Source: Phycisphaerae bacterium (GTDB lineage: Bacteria; Planctomycetota; Phycisphaerae; Sedimentisphaerales; Anaerobacaceae). Taken from it: a DNA stretch of 37,328 nt. Shown piece by piece: positions 15,726 to 22,250 of this stretch (positions are counted from its first letter, which is position 1; each line of letters begins with the position of its first letter). The notes under the pieces are model-generated. The model ran no database searches. It was not told the origin of the DNA and saw nothing but the letters and a program-made list of their open reading frames with translations. Made by a program: the position numbers and the translations under genes. The stretch covers positions 1 through 37,328 of the forward strand of contig JAIPFM010000028.1 in NCBI GenBank assembly GCA_021736645.1. Reading direction: 5' to 3'.

Positions 15726-16137
15726 GTTCTTCATTGACACCAATGTATTTGTCTATAGCTTCGATGCCACGGCCAAAAGGAAACAGCAGATCGCAAGAGA
15801 TCTTGTGGCTAGTGCCTTATCGCAGAACACAGGCATCATCAGTTATCAGGTCATTCAAGAGTTCCTGAATGTCGCGACTCGAAAATTTGCCCACCCGCTG
15901 ACCCCTCAGGACGCCAAGCAGTACTTGGCGCAAGTGCTTTATCCCCTCTGTGAGGTATTCCCCACGGAGAGTCTATACTCTGTGGCACTCGATTTGAGTA
16001 GAGATACCCAGTATTCCTTCTACGATTCGCTGATATTGGCGGCGGCCGTCGCAGGTGGTTGCAAGACCCTGCACTCGGAAGATCTCTGTCATGGACGCAC
16101 CGTCGCGGGTGTAACCATACAAAATCCTTTCAGGTAA
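15715..16137 (+). CDS. vapC: VapC-type PIN-domain toxin (ribonuclease)
   Basis: A 140-residue PIN domain. The acidic residues that bind Mg2+ are visible: Asp8 in FFIDTNVFVYSFD, Glu in SYQVIQEFLNV and Asp in YSFYDSLILAAA. VapC toxins cut specific RNAs, often initiator tRNA or the sarcin-ricin loop of 23S rRNA; the target here cannot be told. The start at 15715 has GGGAG 7 bases upstream and overlaps the antitoxin. All active-site residues seem intact, unlike the neighbouring transposase, so the module is probably live. Confidence 0.9.
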   Translation: MSDRFFIDTNVFVYSFDATAKRKQQIARDLVASALSQNTGIISYQVIQEFLNVATRKFAHPLTPQDAKQYLAQVLYPLCEVFPTESLYSVALDLSRDTQYSFYDSLILAAAVAGGCKTLHSEDLCHGRTVAGVTIQNPFR

Positions 16138-16201
16138 AGGCACCTTCGCACCATTCTGTCTTTGCGTACAATTCTAATCGACTGCTATTAGCCGGGACAG
16201 T

Positions 16202-16332
16202 CGTTCGATGCCAAAACCATCCGAAGGAAACTGCCGGATGGGACGATCCATTAAGCGACGAAGGAGCGTGGATTGTCCCGGCTGAAAGCGTAGGGTTAGA
16301 ATTCCCCGCATGGATCGTCTGGTATCGAAAGC
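16202..16332. repeat. 131-bp structured direct repeat, copy 2
   Basis: Direct copy of 14041-14171, 2161 bases away, without gaps. The hairpin arms are 16240-16249 and 16270-16279. This copy also sits inside a larger imperfect inverted repeat: GCCGGGACA (16191-16199) with TGTCCCGGC (16274-16282), and AATTCTAA (near 16170) with TTAGAATT (near 16296). It lies between the ends of vapC and the minus-strand glycoside hydrolase. Confidence 0.8.
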
Positions 16333-16340
16333 TCGACGCT

Positions 16341-17657
16341 TCACCTCATAAAGACGTACGTCACCGACTCGCTGCAGGGCAGGATCAATTGATCGTCTTG
16401 AACCTGGATGTGGATCGTGGCGGCCGGCCCCTCATCCACGGGCATGCATTCAATCTTTGATACAGTCTGACCGGCCAGGGGGATGCGAAGGGTGCGTGTG
16501 AGGTCTGACCCTGAGGGGAGCCAGATCGCCAGGATCTTTTGTGGGCCGTTGTCCTGGGTAAATTCATAGGCCATGGCCTGGTCCAGGGCCACCTGGCCGG
16601 AGTAGCGGAAGTCGCCGAGTGTGGCATATAAATGAGACACTGCGTAATACGACGGTTTGGGCTGGTAGTTTCTCGTCAGGCCGGATGAACCGTGCACCTG
16701 GGGTTTGTCCGAGTCGTTGAACCAGAACATGTAGGCACGGTCCATATCCATGGCCGAAAACAGCAGCCAGGATCGCACCAGGTACTGGGCCTGCTGCAGG
16801 TCCGTGCTGCCCACCCAGTCCTTGAAGTCACCTGTGGCAGGGGCGGATTTTGTGGTACTGTCCCACCCGAATTCCGTGAGCCAGATTTGCTTGCCCGGTG
16901 CATGGGTGTCACGCCAGGCAAGGGTCCTTTCGATCTTTTTGAGATAGTCGAGCTGCGGGTCCTCAGGAAAGCTGCGTTTCCACGTGGGCCAGCCCTCGAC
17001 CTGCGCATAGCTGTGGATGTTGATCACATCGTAGAGGTCCTCCAGGCCCTGGACACAGGTCAGGCCCTTGGCGTATCGTTCGCTCTCTACAGGGTCAGCG
17101 GCACAGGTGACAATGGTCATGTTGGGGTCACCCAGGCGAATGCCGCGTGCCATGTGCTCAAAGATGGTTCGATATTCTGCGTCACTATACTTGCCCGGCT
17201 CATTGTCGATCTCCATGGCTTTGACCAGGTTTTTGTGGGAAGGTCCAAAGAACCGGGCAAAGGCAAAGCCGTAGGTTTCAGCATCTCTGGCCGGAGTCTT
17301 CCACTGCTCAAAAGGCATGTCACCGAACATGATGCTGGCATCGATCACATAGCCCCTGGCTGTCCATGTGCCATACAGTGTTTCCCAGTTGACCTGATTG
17401 CGAGCCATGGGAAACACGGGCCAGAAACTCGTGTCATCACCGAGGTCCCAATTCAGACCATGGTAATCCCGAACGTGACGACAGATGGGCTGATACAGGT
17501 CCGGCTTGAACTGTACGGTGTGCACACATATGCCCATGAAATCCTTTATCGGAGGTTTTGAGGTCCGGGTTTTGTCTGCCCAGGCATCAAGCGAACTCAC
17601 TACAACGATACTGATGAACAACAGTTGTCTGAGTTGTCGCAGGGTCGTGACTTTCAT
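16341..17657 (-). CDS. Secreted clan GH-A glycoside hydrolase-like protein
   Basis: A protein of about 438 residues with a signal peptide (LLFISIVVVSSLDAWA) and a (beta/alpha)8-type glycosidase layout. The likely acid/base is Glu in KAMEIDNEPGKY and the likely nucleophile is Glu in IWLTEFGWDS, separated by about 110 residues; NEP and TEFGW are typical of clan GH-A (GH39, GH5 or GH30-like). VINIHSYAQVEGWP and MFWFNDSD are other barrel strands. The last 90 residues look like a beta domain. The exact family and substrate are not clear. The ATG at 17657 is preferred to the GTG at 17663. It is 20 bases after nikO on the same strand, so it may be on the nickel-importer transcript, an odd pairing. 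It is the last gene before the 131-bp repeat. Confidence 0.75.
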   Translation of the reverse strand: MKVTTLRQLRQLLFISIVVVSSLDAWADKTRTSKPPIKDFMGICVHTVQFKPDLYQPICRHVRDYHGLNWDLGDDTSFWPVFPMARNQVNWETLYGTWTARGYVIDASIMFGDMPFEQWKTPARDAETYGFAFARFFGPSHKNLVKAMEIDNEPGKYSDAEYRTIFEHMARGIRLGDPNMTIVTCAADPVESERYAKGLTCVQGLEDLYDVINIHSYAQVEGWPTWKRSFPEDPQLDYLKKIERTLAWRDTHAPGKQIWLTEFGWDSTTKSAPATGDFKDWVGSTDLQQAQYLVRSWLLFSAMDMDRAYMFWFNDSDKPQVHGSSGLTRNYQPKPSYYAVSHLYATLGDFRYSGQVALDQAMAYEFTQDNGPQKILAIWLPSGSDLTRTLRIPLAGQTVSKIECMPVDEGPAATIHIQVQDDQLILPCSESVTYVFMR

Positions 17658-17677
17658 AGGCACTTTCTGGGAATGAG

Positions 17678-18391
17678 TTACAGGGCAGGCAGTTCCAGGC
17701 CGTGTGTTTCCATGAGGGCCCTATCCGTCATGATGGTCTGCGCAGTGCCGTCTGCCACGATCTGACCGTGATCCACGAGAATCACTCGGTCAGCAAGGGC
17801 ATAGGCGAAATTCATATTGCACGTGGCAATCACCAGGGTCTGTGTGAGGCTTTTGAGCAGTGTCTGGAGCTCGATTCTGCGTCTCGGGTCCAGGCTGCCG
17901 TCCGGTTCGTCGAGCGTGATGATCCTGGGGGCCATGGACAGGACCGTGGCAATGGCAGCGGCCCGTTTCTGCCCTGCGGAGAGGTGGTGCGGTGGTTTGT
18001 GGGCCTTGTCCGCCAGACCGACTGTGGTCAGGGCCTGTGTCACGCGCTGTTCGATCTCGGCTTGAGACAGCCCCATGTTCAGCGGACCGAATGCAATGTC
18101 CTCGAACAGTGTGGGCATGAACAACTGATCGTCCGGATTCTCCAGACAGCAGCCCAGCACCTGGCGAATGGCCTTCAGGTTTTTCTTCGTGACTTTCAGC
18201 CCCTCCACCACCACGGACCCGGTGCCCTGGGCAAAACCGGCCATGGCCAGGAGCAGTGACGATTTTCCAGCGCCGTTGGGACCGATCAACAGGACCTTTT
18301 CCCCGGGTTCAATGGACAGTGACACCCGGTTCAGGGCAGGCGTGCCGTCAGGATAGTGAAATGAAAAGTCTTTGATGTCTATGGCGGTCAT
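17678..18391 (-). CDS. nikO: Nickel/cobalt ECF transporter ATPase NikO/CbiO with altered catalytic loops
   Basis: The ATP-binding subunit of an ECF-type metal importer. Walker A (LIGPNGAGKSS), the signature LSAGQKRAAAIA, and Walker B with catalytic Glu (IITLDEPDGSLDP) are present, and FGPLNMGLS is typical of CbiO. Two residues that are nearly invariant in ABC ATPases are changed: the Q-loop Gln is Glu (CCLENPDDQ where CbiO has FQNPDDQ) and the H-loop His is Cys (IATCNMNFA where CbiO has IATHDLD). The reading frame is otherwise perfect at 237 residues. Activity may be reduced or may rely on a different subunit. It follows nikQ after 33 bases that hold a 14-bp tandem repeat. Confidence 0.92.
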   Translation of the reverse strand: MTAIDIKDFSFHYPDGTPALNRVSLSIEPGEKVLLIGPNGAGKSSLLLAMAGFAQGTGSVVVEGLKVTKKNLKAIRQVLGCCLENPDDQLFMPTLFEDIAFGPLNMGLSQAEIEQRVTQALTTVGLADKAHKPPHHLSAGQKRAAAIATVLSMAPRIITLDEPDGSLDPRRRIELQTLLKSLTQTLVIATCNMNFAYALADRVILVDHGQIVADGTAQTIMTDRALMETHGLELPAL

Positions 18392-18398
18392 GGAAAGC

Positions 18399-18426
18399 GG
18401 TTTTCAGTTTTTGGTTTTCAGTTTTT
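18399..18426 (-). repeat. 14-bp tandem repeat (two units) between nikQ and nikO
   Basis: GGTTTTCAGTTTTT occurs twice in a row, exactly, at 18399-18412 and 18413-18426. Each unit is two related 7-mers. The second copy reaches the nikQ stop codon. See the other heptad arrays at 3146, 20252 and 24190. Confidence 0.85.
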
Positions 18427-19195
18427 AGTACATGGACCCAAGGTGTAGTAACAGGCCAATATACAGGGTGGCGATGGCCATGAACAGCCAGTCTGCGGGT
18501 TTTATGTGAAACTGTCTGGGGCTGTGCCACTGGCCTGTGAAGCCGCGCGCCTGCATGGCCTGAGTAATGTGTGTGGAGGTGTCCAGACTCTGGACCAGGA
18601 CCGAACCGATCATGGCCGCGCCTATGCGTAATTCCTGTTTGGTAGGCAAGCGCTTGAGGGTTCGCAGGGTCCTGGCCTGTTTGGTGTGATGCGCCTTGTC
18701 GATCAGCACAAAGATGTAGCGATACAGGAAGCCCAGCTGGATAACCAGGATCTCAGGTACATGCCAGCGCTGGAGCACCATGAGCAGGTCGCTGAATCGA
18801 GTGGTGCAGATCAGGGCAGTGAGGGCCAGCATGGAACCGACAAATTTTGCAGTGAGTGTCAGGCACTTCAGCCAGCCCATGGTGCTGTGCCATTGAAACG
18901 GACCAAACAGGATCGTGGTCTCGGTCCTGTCGTACCAGAGACTCGTCAGGGCCAGGACGAGGATGAACGGCAGTGCCCAGAGTATGTGTTTTGCGACAAA
19001 CTGAATGGGGATCCGGCCAAGCACCAGCAGGACAAACGGCCCAAGCCAGGTGTAAAACGCCAGATCCGGTGAAAAGCGGGGCAGCGCCACGATCAACAGG
19101 GTTGCTATAAGTGTGACAGCCAGTTTGGCCCGTGCATCCAGCCTGTGGATCGGTGAGTCCTGATACGCAAACTTGTCAATATGGGCGTGGTGCAT
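18425..19195 (-). CDS. nikQ: ECF transporter transmembrane subunit NikQ/CbiQ
   Basis: The 256-residue T-component that couples ATP hydrolysis by NikO to the substrate-binding subunit NikM. The N-terminal SPIHRLDARAKLAVTLIATL is the CbiQ family signature. Hydrophobic segments follow at roughly 23-60, 70-85 and 105-130, with a last one near the C-terminus. The coupling helices are visible as ARTLRTLKR and THITQAMQARGFTG (the ARG motif). It starts 14 bases after the nikM stop and is clearly in the same operon. Confidence 0.93.
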   Translation of the reverse strand: MHHAHIDKFAYQDSPIHRLDARAKLAVTLIATLLIVALPRFSPDLAFYTWLGPFVLLVLGRIPIQFVAKHILWALPFILVLALTSLWYDRTETTILFGPFQWHSTMGWLKCLTLTAKFVGSMLALTALICTTRFSDLLMVLQRWHVPEILVIQLGFLYRYIFVLIDKAHHTKQARTLRTLKRLPTKQELRIGAAMIGSVLVQSLDTSTHITQAMQARGFTGQWHSPRQFHIKPADWLFMAIATLYIGLLLHLGSMY

Positions 19196-19209
19196 GGTTG
19201 TGGCGAGGA

Positions 19210-20235
19210 CTAGAGATTAGGCGTTTTCTTTCTGATCAGCAGGGCAGTGCCCCAGACTGCCGCCATGGTGACCAGGGAGCCCACCACACCTGCAAAACTG
19301 GTCCAGCCGGCACTGACTGTGGCGTCTTCAGTATTGATATGTCCCATGGGTACGGGTCGCCTGGCATAATCGGGCAGGAGCGTATACTTGCTCTGCAGGG
19401 TGTCCAGGGCCTTTGCCTGTTCGTGAGCCTGCACCATGGATTCGAATGCCGGCTGGTCCGGGCGCTGTGCATAGGACCATTCCAGACCGTCCGGCCGATC
19501 TGAGGCATACAGAGACACAAACGCACTGAGAAACAGGGTCACCATGCCCAGTGTGACCAGGAGTAATTTGCCACGGCCAGCAGTACTGGATTCGCTGGTG
19601 TGACTCAGAATGTCCGGTCGGATCTGCCTGACATAGGCCAGCACTGCCACGGTGATGATGCCTTCCATGAGACCAATGACCAGGTGCACACTCAGCATGG
19701 TCCAGGCAAAGGTGGAAAACGGCAGGGTCAATACACCGGACAATGCCGTCTGCATAGGCACCAGAATGGCACCTGCCAGTACTGTGATCAATGCACTGGC
19801 CATGACCGCCAGGTTAAACCGCCACGTGTCATGCGTCTGGTGCAGGATCAGGCGATACAGGGCAAATCCAAGATAAGAAGGCACCAGGGCCATGTTGATG
19901 ATATTGCAGCCCAGTGCCAGCAATCCGCCATCCTGGAACAGGAGGCACTGGACCATCACAATAGAGCTGACCACCAGGGCCCCTGCATGAGGGCCCAGCA
20001 GGATGGCCAGCAGCACGGCCCCGATCAAATGGCCGCTTGTGCCCGGCAAACCGGGCAACGGCAGGTTGATCATCTGGGCGGCAAACACAAAGGCTCCGAG
20101 TATGCCCATCAGACCCAATTGGTCGGTTGAAATGGTCTGCTTGACCCGATTGCAGACCACGCCAAGACCGATACCTGCCGCAGCGAATGTGCCTGCGGCA
20201 ACCGGGACAGATAAGAGTTCGTTGGCCATGTGCAT
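19210..20235 (-). CDS. nikM: Nickel/cobalt ECF substrate-binding subunit NikM fused to NikN (PDGLE) domain
   Basis: A 341-residue membrane protein. The first 215 residues are CbiM/NikM, which binds the metal; the N-terminus MHMANELLS matches the family pattern in which the residues right after Met, including His2, coordinate Ni2+ or Co2+. GTSGHLIGAVLLAILLGP and GCNIINMA are other family strings. From residue 225 on there is a membrane helix, the motif DRPDGLEW (PDGLE domain, characteristic of NikN/CbiN) and a final helix. The fusion of M and N is common for nickel importers. Nickel rather than cobalt is inferred from the divergent nikR. The predicted mRNA leader contains eight tandem heptamers. 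Confidence 0.93.
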   Translation of the reverse strand: MHMANELLSVPVAAGTFAAAGIGLGVVCNRVKQTISTDQLGLMGILGAFVFAAQMINLPLPGLPGTSGHLIGAVLLAILLGPHAGALVVSSIVMVQCLLFQDGGLLALGCNIINMALVPSYLGFALYRLILHQTHDTWRFNLAVMASALITVLAGAILVPMQTALSGVLTLPFSTFAWTMLSVHLVIGLMEGIITVAVLAYVRQIRPDILSHTSESSTAGRGKLLLVTLGMVTLFLSAFVSLYASDRPDGLEWSYAQRPDQPAFESMVQAHEQAKALDTLQSKYTLLPDYARRPVPMGHINTEDATVSAGWTSFAGVVGSLVTMAAVWGTALLIRKKTPNL

Positions 20236-20251
20236 ATTGGGCTCGTTGTTA

Positions 20252-20307
20252 GTTTCAGGTTTCAGGTTTCAGGTTTCAGGTTTCAGGTTTCAGGTTTCAG
20301 GTTTCAG
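20252..20307 (-). repeat. Eight perfect tandem heptamers in the nikM leader
   Basis: GTTTCAG is repeated eight times without error (56 bases). With the promoter at 20316-20345, the whole array would be transcribed as CTGAAAC repeats in the 5' leader of nikM, ending 16 bases before the ATG. Perfect short arrays change copy number by slippage, so leader length may vary between cells. Confidence 0.95.
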
Positions 20308-20315
20308 GTGCGCAT

Positions 20316-20345
20316 AAGATAGTTGATTGCGTAACACTTTGTCAA
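20316..20345 (-). promoter_or_regulatory. Promoter of the nikMQO operon; possible NikR half-site in the spacer
   Basis: On the minus strand TTGACA (20345-20340), 18 bases, TATCTT (20321-20316). The segment 20312-20362 is a near copy of the cydB promoter region (21917-21966), about 42 of 51 positions identical. The spacer carries GTAACAC (20331-20337), which fits one half of the GTGTTAC/GTAACAC-type NikR site known from some bacteria; the other half is not clear. Confidence 0.65.
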
Positions 20346-20362
20346 GTCCGAAATTCAAGTCA

Positions 20363-20390
20363 TTGTGTCAGGGGCAGGGGCCGCTATAAT
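20363..20390 (+). promoter_or_regulatory. Possible promoter of nikR
   Basis: TTGTGT (20363-20368), 16 bases, and a perfect TATAAT (20385-20390). Transcription would start near 20397, 37 bases before the nikR ATG. The -35 is weak, as often seen in regulated promoters. Confidence 0.5.
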
Positions 20391-20433
20391 GGGGAGCGAA
20401 TTTCTGTGATGGCCTTTTTTGGGAGTATGGTTC

Positions 20434-20844
20434 ATGGATAAAGTAGAACGGATTGGCGTGTCTCTGGAGCCTGATTTGCTGGCCGAATTTGACGCCATGA
20501 TTTCAGAGAAGGGGTATCGCAATCGTTCCGAGGCGCTGCGGGATCTCATTCGCAAGGAATTGGCCAATAAGCAATTAGAAGATCCTGGTGCCAAGGCTGT
20601 GGGTGTAGTCCTGCTGGTCTTCGATCACCATGTGACCAAACTGACTGAGAAGCTCCTCAATCTGCAGCATTCCCATCTGCTCCACACCATTTCCTCGCTC
20701 CATGTACATCTGGACCATCATCATTGTCTGGAAATCATTGTCCTTCAAGGGTCTGTGAATGAAATTCAGGCCGTGGGAGACCGCATGATCAGCCTCAAGG
20801 GTGTGAAACAGGGGCGCGTCAACCTGGTATCCGGACAGGACTAA
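20434..20844 (+). CDS. nikR: Nickel-responsive regulator NikR
   Basis: A 136-residue repressor with an N-terminal ribbon-helix-helix (RIGVSLEPDLLAEFDAMI, RNRSEALRDLIRK) and a C-terminal ACT-like nickel-binding domain. The four high-affinity nickel ligands fall at the right spacing: His79, His90, His92 and Cys98 in QHSH and LHVHLDHHHCLE, matching His76, His87, His89 and Cys95 of the E. coli protein. With nickel bound it should repress the divergent nikMQO importer. The ATG at 20434 has GGGAG 8 bases upstream and is preferred to the TTG at 20419. Its stop overlaps the stop of the convergent cydB by 4 bases. Confidence 0.96.
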   Translation: MDKVERIGVSLEPDLLAEFDAMISEKGYRNRSEALRDLIRKELANKQLEDPGAKAVGVVLLVFDHHVTKLTEKLLNLQHSHLLHTISSLHVHLDHHHCLEIIVLQGSVNEIQAVGDRMISLKGVKQGRVNLVSGQD

Positions 20845-21857
20845 TACTCTTGGGACGCCTTGGTTTTCCCTTTGACACACCTGTTAACCACCAGATGGCA
20901 GACCACCGCCAGAGGCATGCCGATCAACGGAATCAGGAGCATGACCTTCATCGTGCCAGAGGGGGCACTGTCTTTGGTCAGGATCAGGCTGTTCATGAGA
21001 TCCAGGGAGGACGGAATGATGCGTGGAAACAGGCAGGCGCCGGCCATACCCAGCATGCAGGTGATAGCCACGGAACCCGCAAAAAATGAGTGGAGATCCT
21101 TCTGCGCGCTGCTGGATATCGTGATCACCAGGATACTGATCAGAAACAGAACAAACAGGCCATCAAACACCGCATTTTTGAGGATGCCTTCGAACAGAAA
21201 TCTGGCCTCAAAGAGGGTGTACACTGTCATGCATATCCAGAGCACAATCATCACCACCCAAAGACGCGACACCCACTGGCGCAGGGTGTTTTGGAGATCG
21301 CCCCGGGTCTTGATCGCGCCAAAGGCGGCACCGTACAGGGTGAATGTGATCAGGCTCAGGACACCACCGAGCAGGCTGTACGGATTCAGCAGGGAGAAAA
21401 ATGATCCGCTGTACACCCCCCCGTTGCGGATGGGCAGGCCTCGAAGCACATTCGCCAGGCAGAGACCCAGCACAAAGGTCGTGACCAGACTGCCCAGGCC
21501 AAAGCCCATGTCAAAGGTGCCTTGCCAGACTGAGCTGTGCCTCATGTGTCTGAGCTCCATGGACACGGCCCTGACAATCAAGGCCAGGAGCAGGACGGAG
21601 AACGGGATGGCAAACGCACTGGAGAGTATGGTGTAAACCGTTGGAAAGGTTGCATACAAGGCCCCGCCGGCTGTGAGCAGCCAGACCTCGTTCCCATCCC
21701 AGAACGGCATGATCACGCGGATGAGTACGTCACGGTCTTCCTGCCTGCGTGTGAACAGGCTGATCACGCCCATGCCAAGGTCAAAGCCATCCAGTACGGC
21801 ATACCCGATGAATAACACAAAATACAGAATAAACCAAGTGAACTGCAATGGATCCAC
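20841..21857 (-). CDS. cydB: Cytochrome bd ubiquinol oxidase subunit II (CydB), without CydA in the window
   Basis: A 338-residue membrane protein with the CydB pattern: FVLFIGYAVLDGFDLGMG at the start, then MPFWDGNEVWLLTAGGALYA and about eight to nine membrane helices. CydB pairs with CydA, which carries all three hemes, to make a quinol oxidase with high oxygen affinity. cydA normally sits immediately upstream, but here the upstream side is a 393-base gap and then the divergent respiratory operon. The start is a GTG at 21857-21855 with AAGGAG 7 bases upstream. Its promoter (21921-21949) is a near copy of the nikM promoter. CydB without CydA would not be a working oxidase unless cydA is elsewhere. 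Confidence 0.93.
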   Translation of the reverse strand: MDPLQFTWFILYFVLFIGYAVLDGFDLGMGVISLFTRRQEDRDVLIRVIMPFWDGNEVWLLTAGGALYATFPTVYTILSSAFAIPFSVLLLALIVRAVSMELRHMRHSSVWQGTFDMGFGLGSLVTTFVLGLCLANVLRGLPIRNGGVYSGSFFSLLNPYSLLGGVLSLITFTLYGAAFGAIKTRGDLQNTLRQWVSRLWVVMIVLWICMTVYTLFEARFLFEGILKNAVFDGLFVLFLISILVITISSSAQKDLHSFFAGSVAITCMLGMAGACLFPRIIPSSLDLMNSLILTKDSAPSGTMKVMLLIPLIGMPLAVVCHLVVNRCVKGKTKASQEY

Positions 21858-21920
21858 TGTTGCTCTCCTTACTCGGCTTAGAGTCGCCCTGTTGAAGAGT
21901 TTTCAGACAGAGCCTAGCAT

Positions 21921-21949
21921 AAGATGGTGAATGCGGCACACTTTGTCAA
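21921..21949 (-). promoter_or_regulatory. Promoter of cydB, near duplicate of the nikM promoter
   Basis: On the minus strand TTGACA (21949-21944), 17 bases, CATCTT (21926-21921). The conserved block is 21917-21966 and includes the TTGAA-TTC region upstream of the -35. Transcription would begin near 21914, leaving a leader of about 57 bases. Confidence 0.6.
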
Positions 21950-21966
21950 GCAGGAAGTTCAAGTCA

Positions 21967-22250
21967 CAGGGGTATTCAATGGGTGCGTCTGATCCTGTTT
22001 TTTTTTCTCGAGCCTTGATCCGAAGGTGTTGTGTTGCTAGTATCAGGGGGCTCGATGGTATGAATTGAATCTTGAGTTCCTTGTGAGATCGTAAATGATG
22101 CGTCTGGACTGGGCTGTTCGAGTTTTTGGTAAGTCATTTCTTAATTCAAGAAATTCCTGTACTGTCTTTTATGTCGGTCTGTCCGGTCGGGAATATTGGG
22201 ATGGAAATTAGGTAACTGGAGCTGGGGGCTTCTTGGTCTCCTAGTATAAT
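21967..22250. other. Upstream region of the respiratory operon
   Basis: No gene is visible. A 5-bp-armed inverted repeat, TTCTTAATTCAAGAA, lies at 22138-22152 and could be an operator. TATAAT at 22245-22250 directly touches the ATG at 22251 and has no matching -35, so it cannot be the -10 for that start. No FNR-like TTGAT-N4-ATCAA site was found. The promoter of the operon is thus not identified. Confidence 0.45.

Noticed and set aside
16165-16305. Integron attC site, because of the large imperfect inverted repeat next to a toxin-antitoxin cassette
   Set aside because: No convincing GTTRRRY/RYYYAAC core pair at both ends, no integrase, and the first copy of the repeat lacks the outer arms.
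20252-20307. CRISPR array
   Set aside because: The 7-base units are contiguous, with no spacers between them, and no cas genes are present.
22245-22250. TATAAT as -10 promoter element of the respiratory operon
   Set aside because: It touches the ATG at 22251 and would start transcription inside the gene. No -35 is found at 16-18 bases. The N-terminus of the protein fits its family, so the start is kept.
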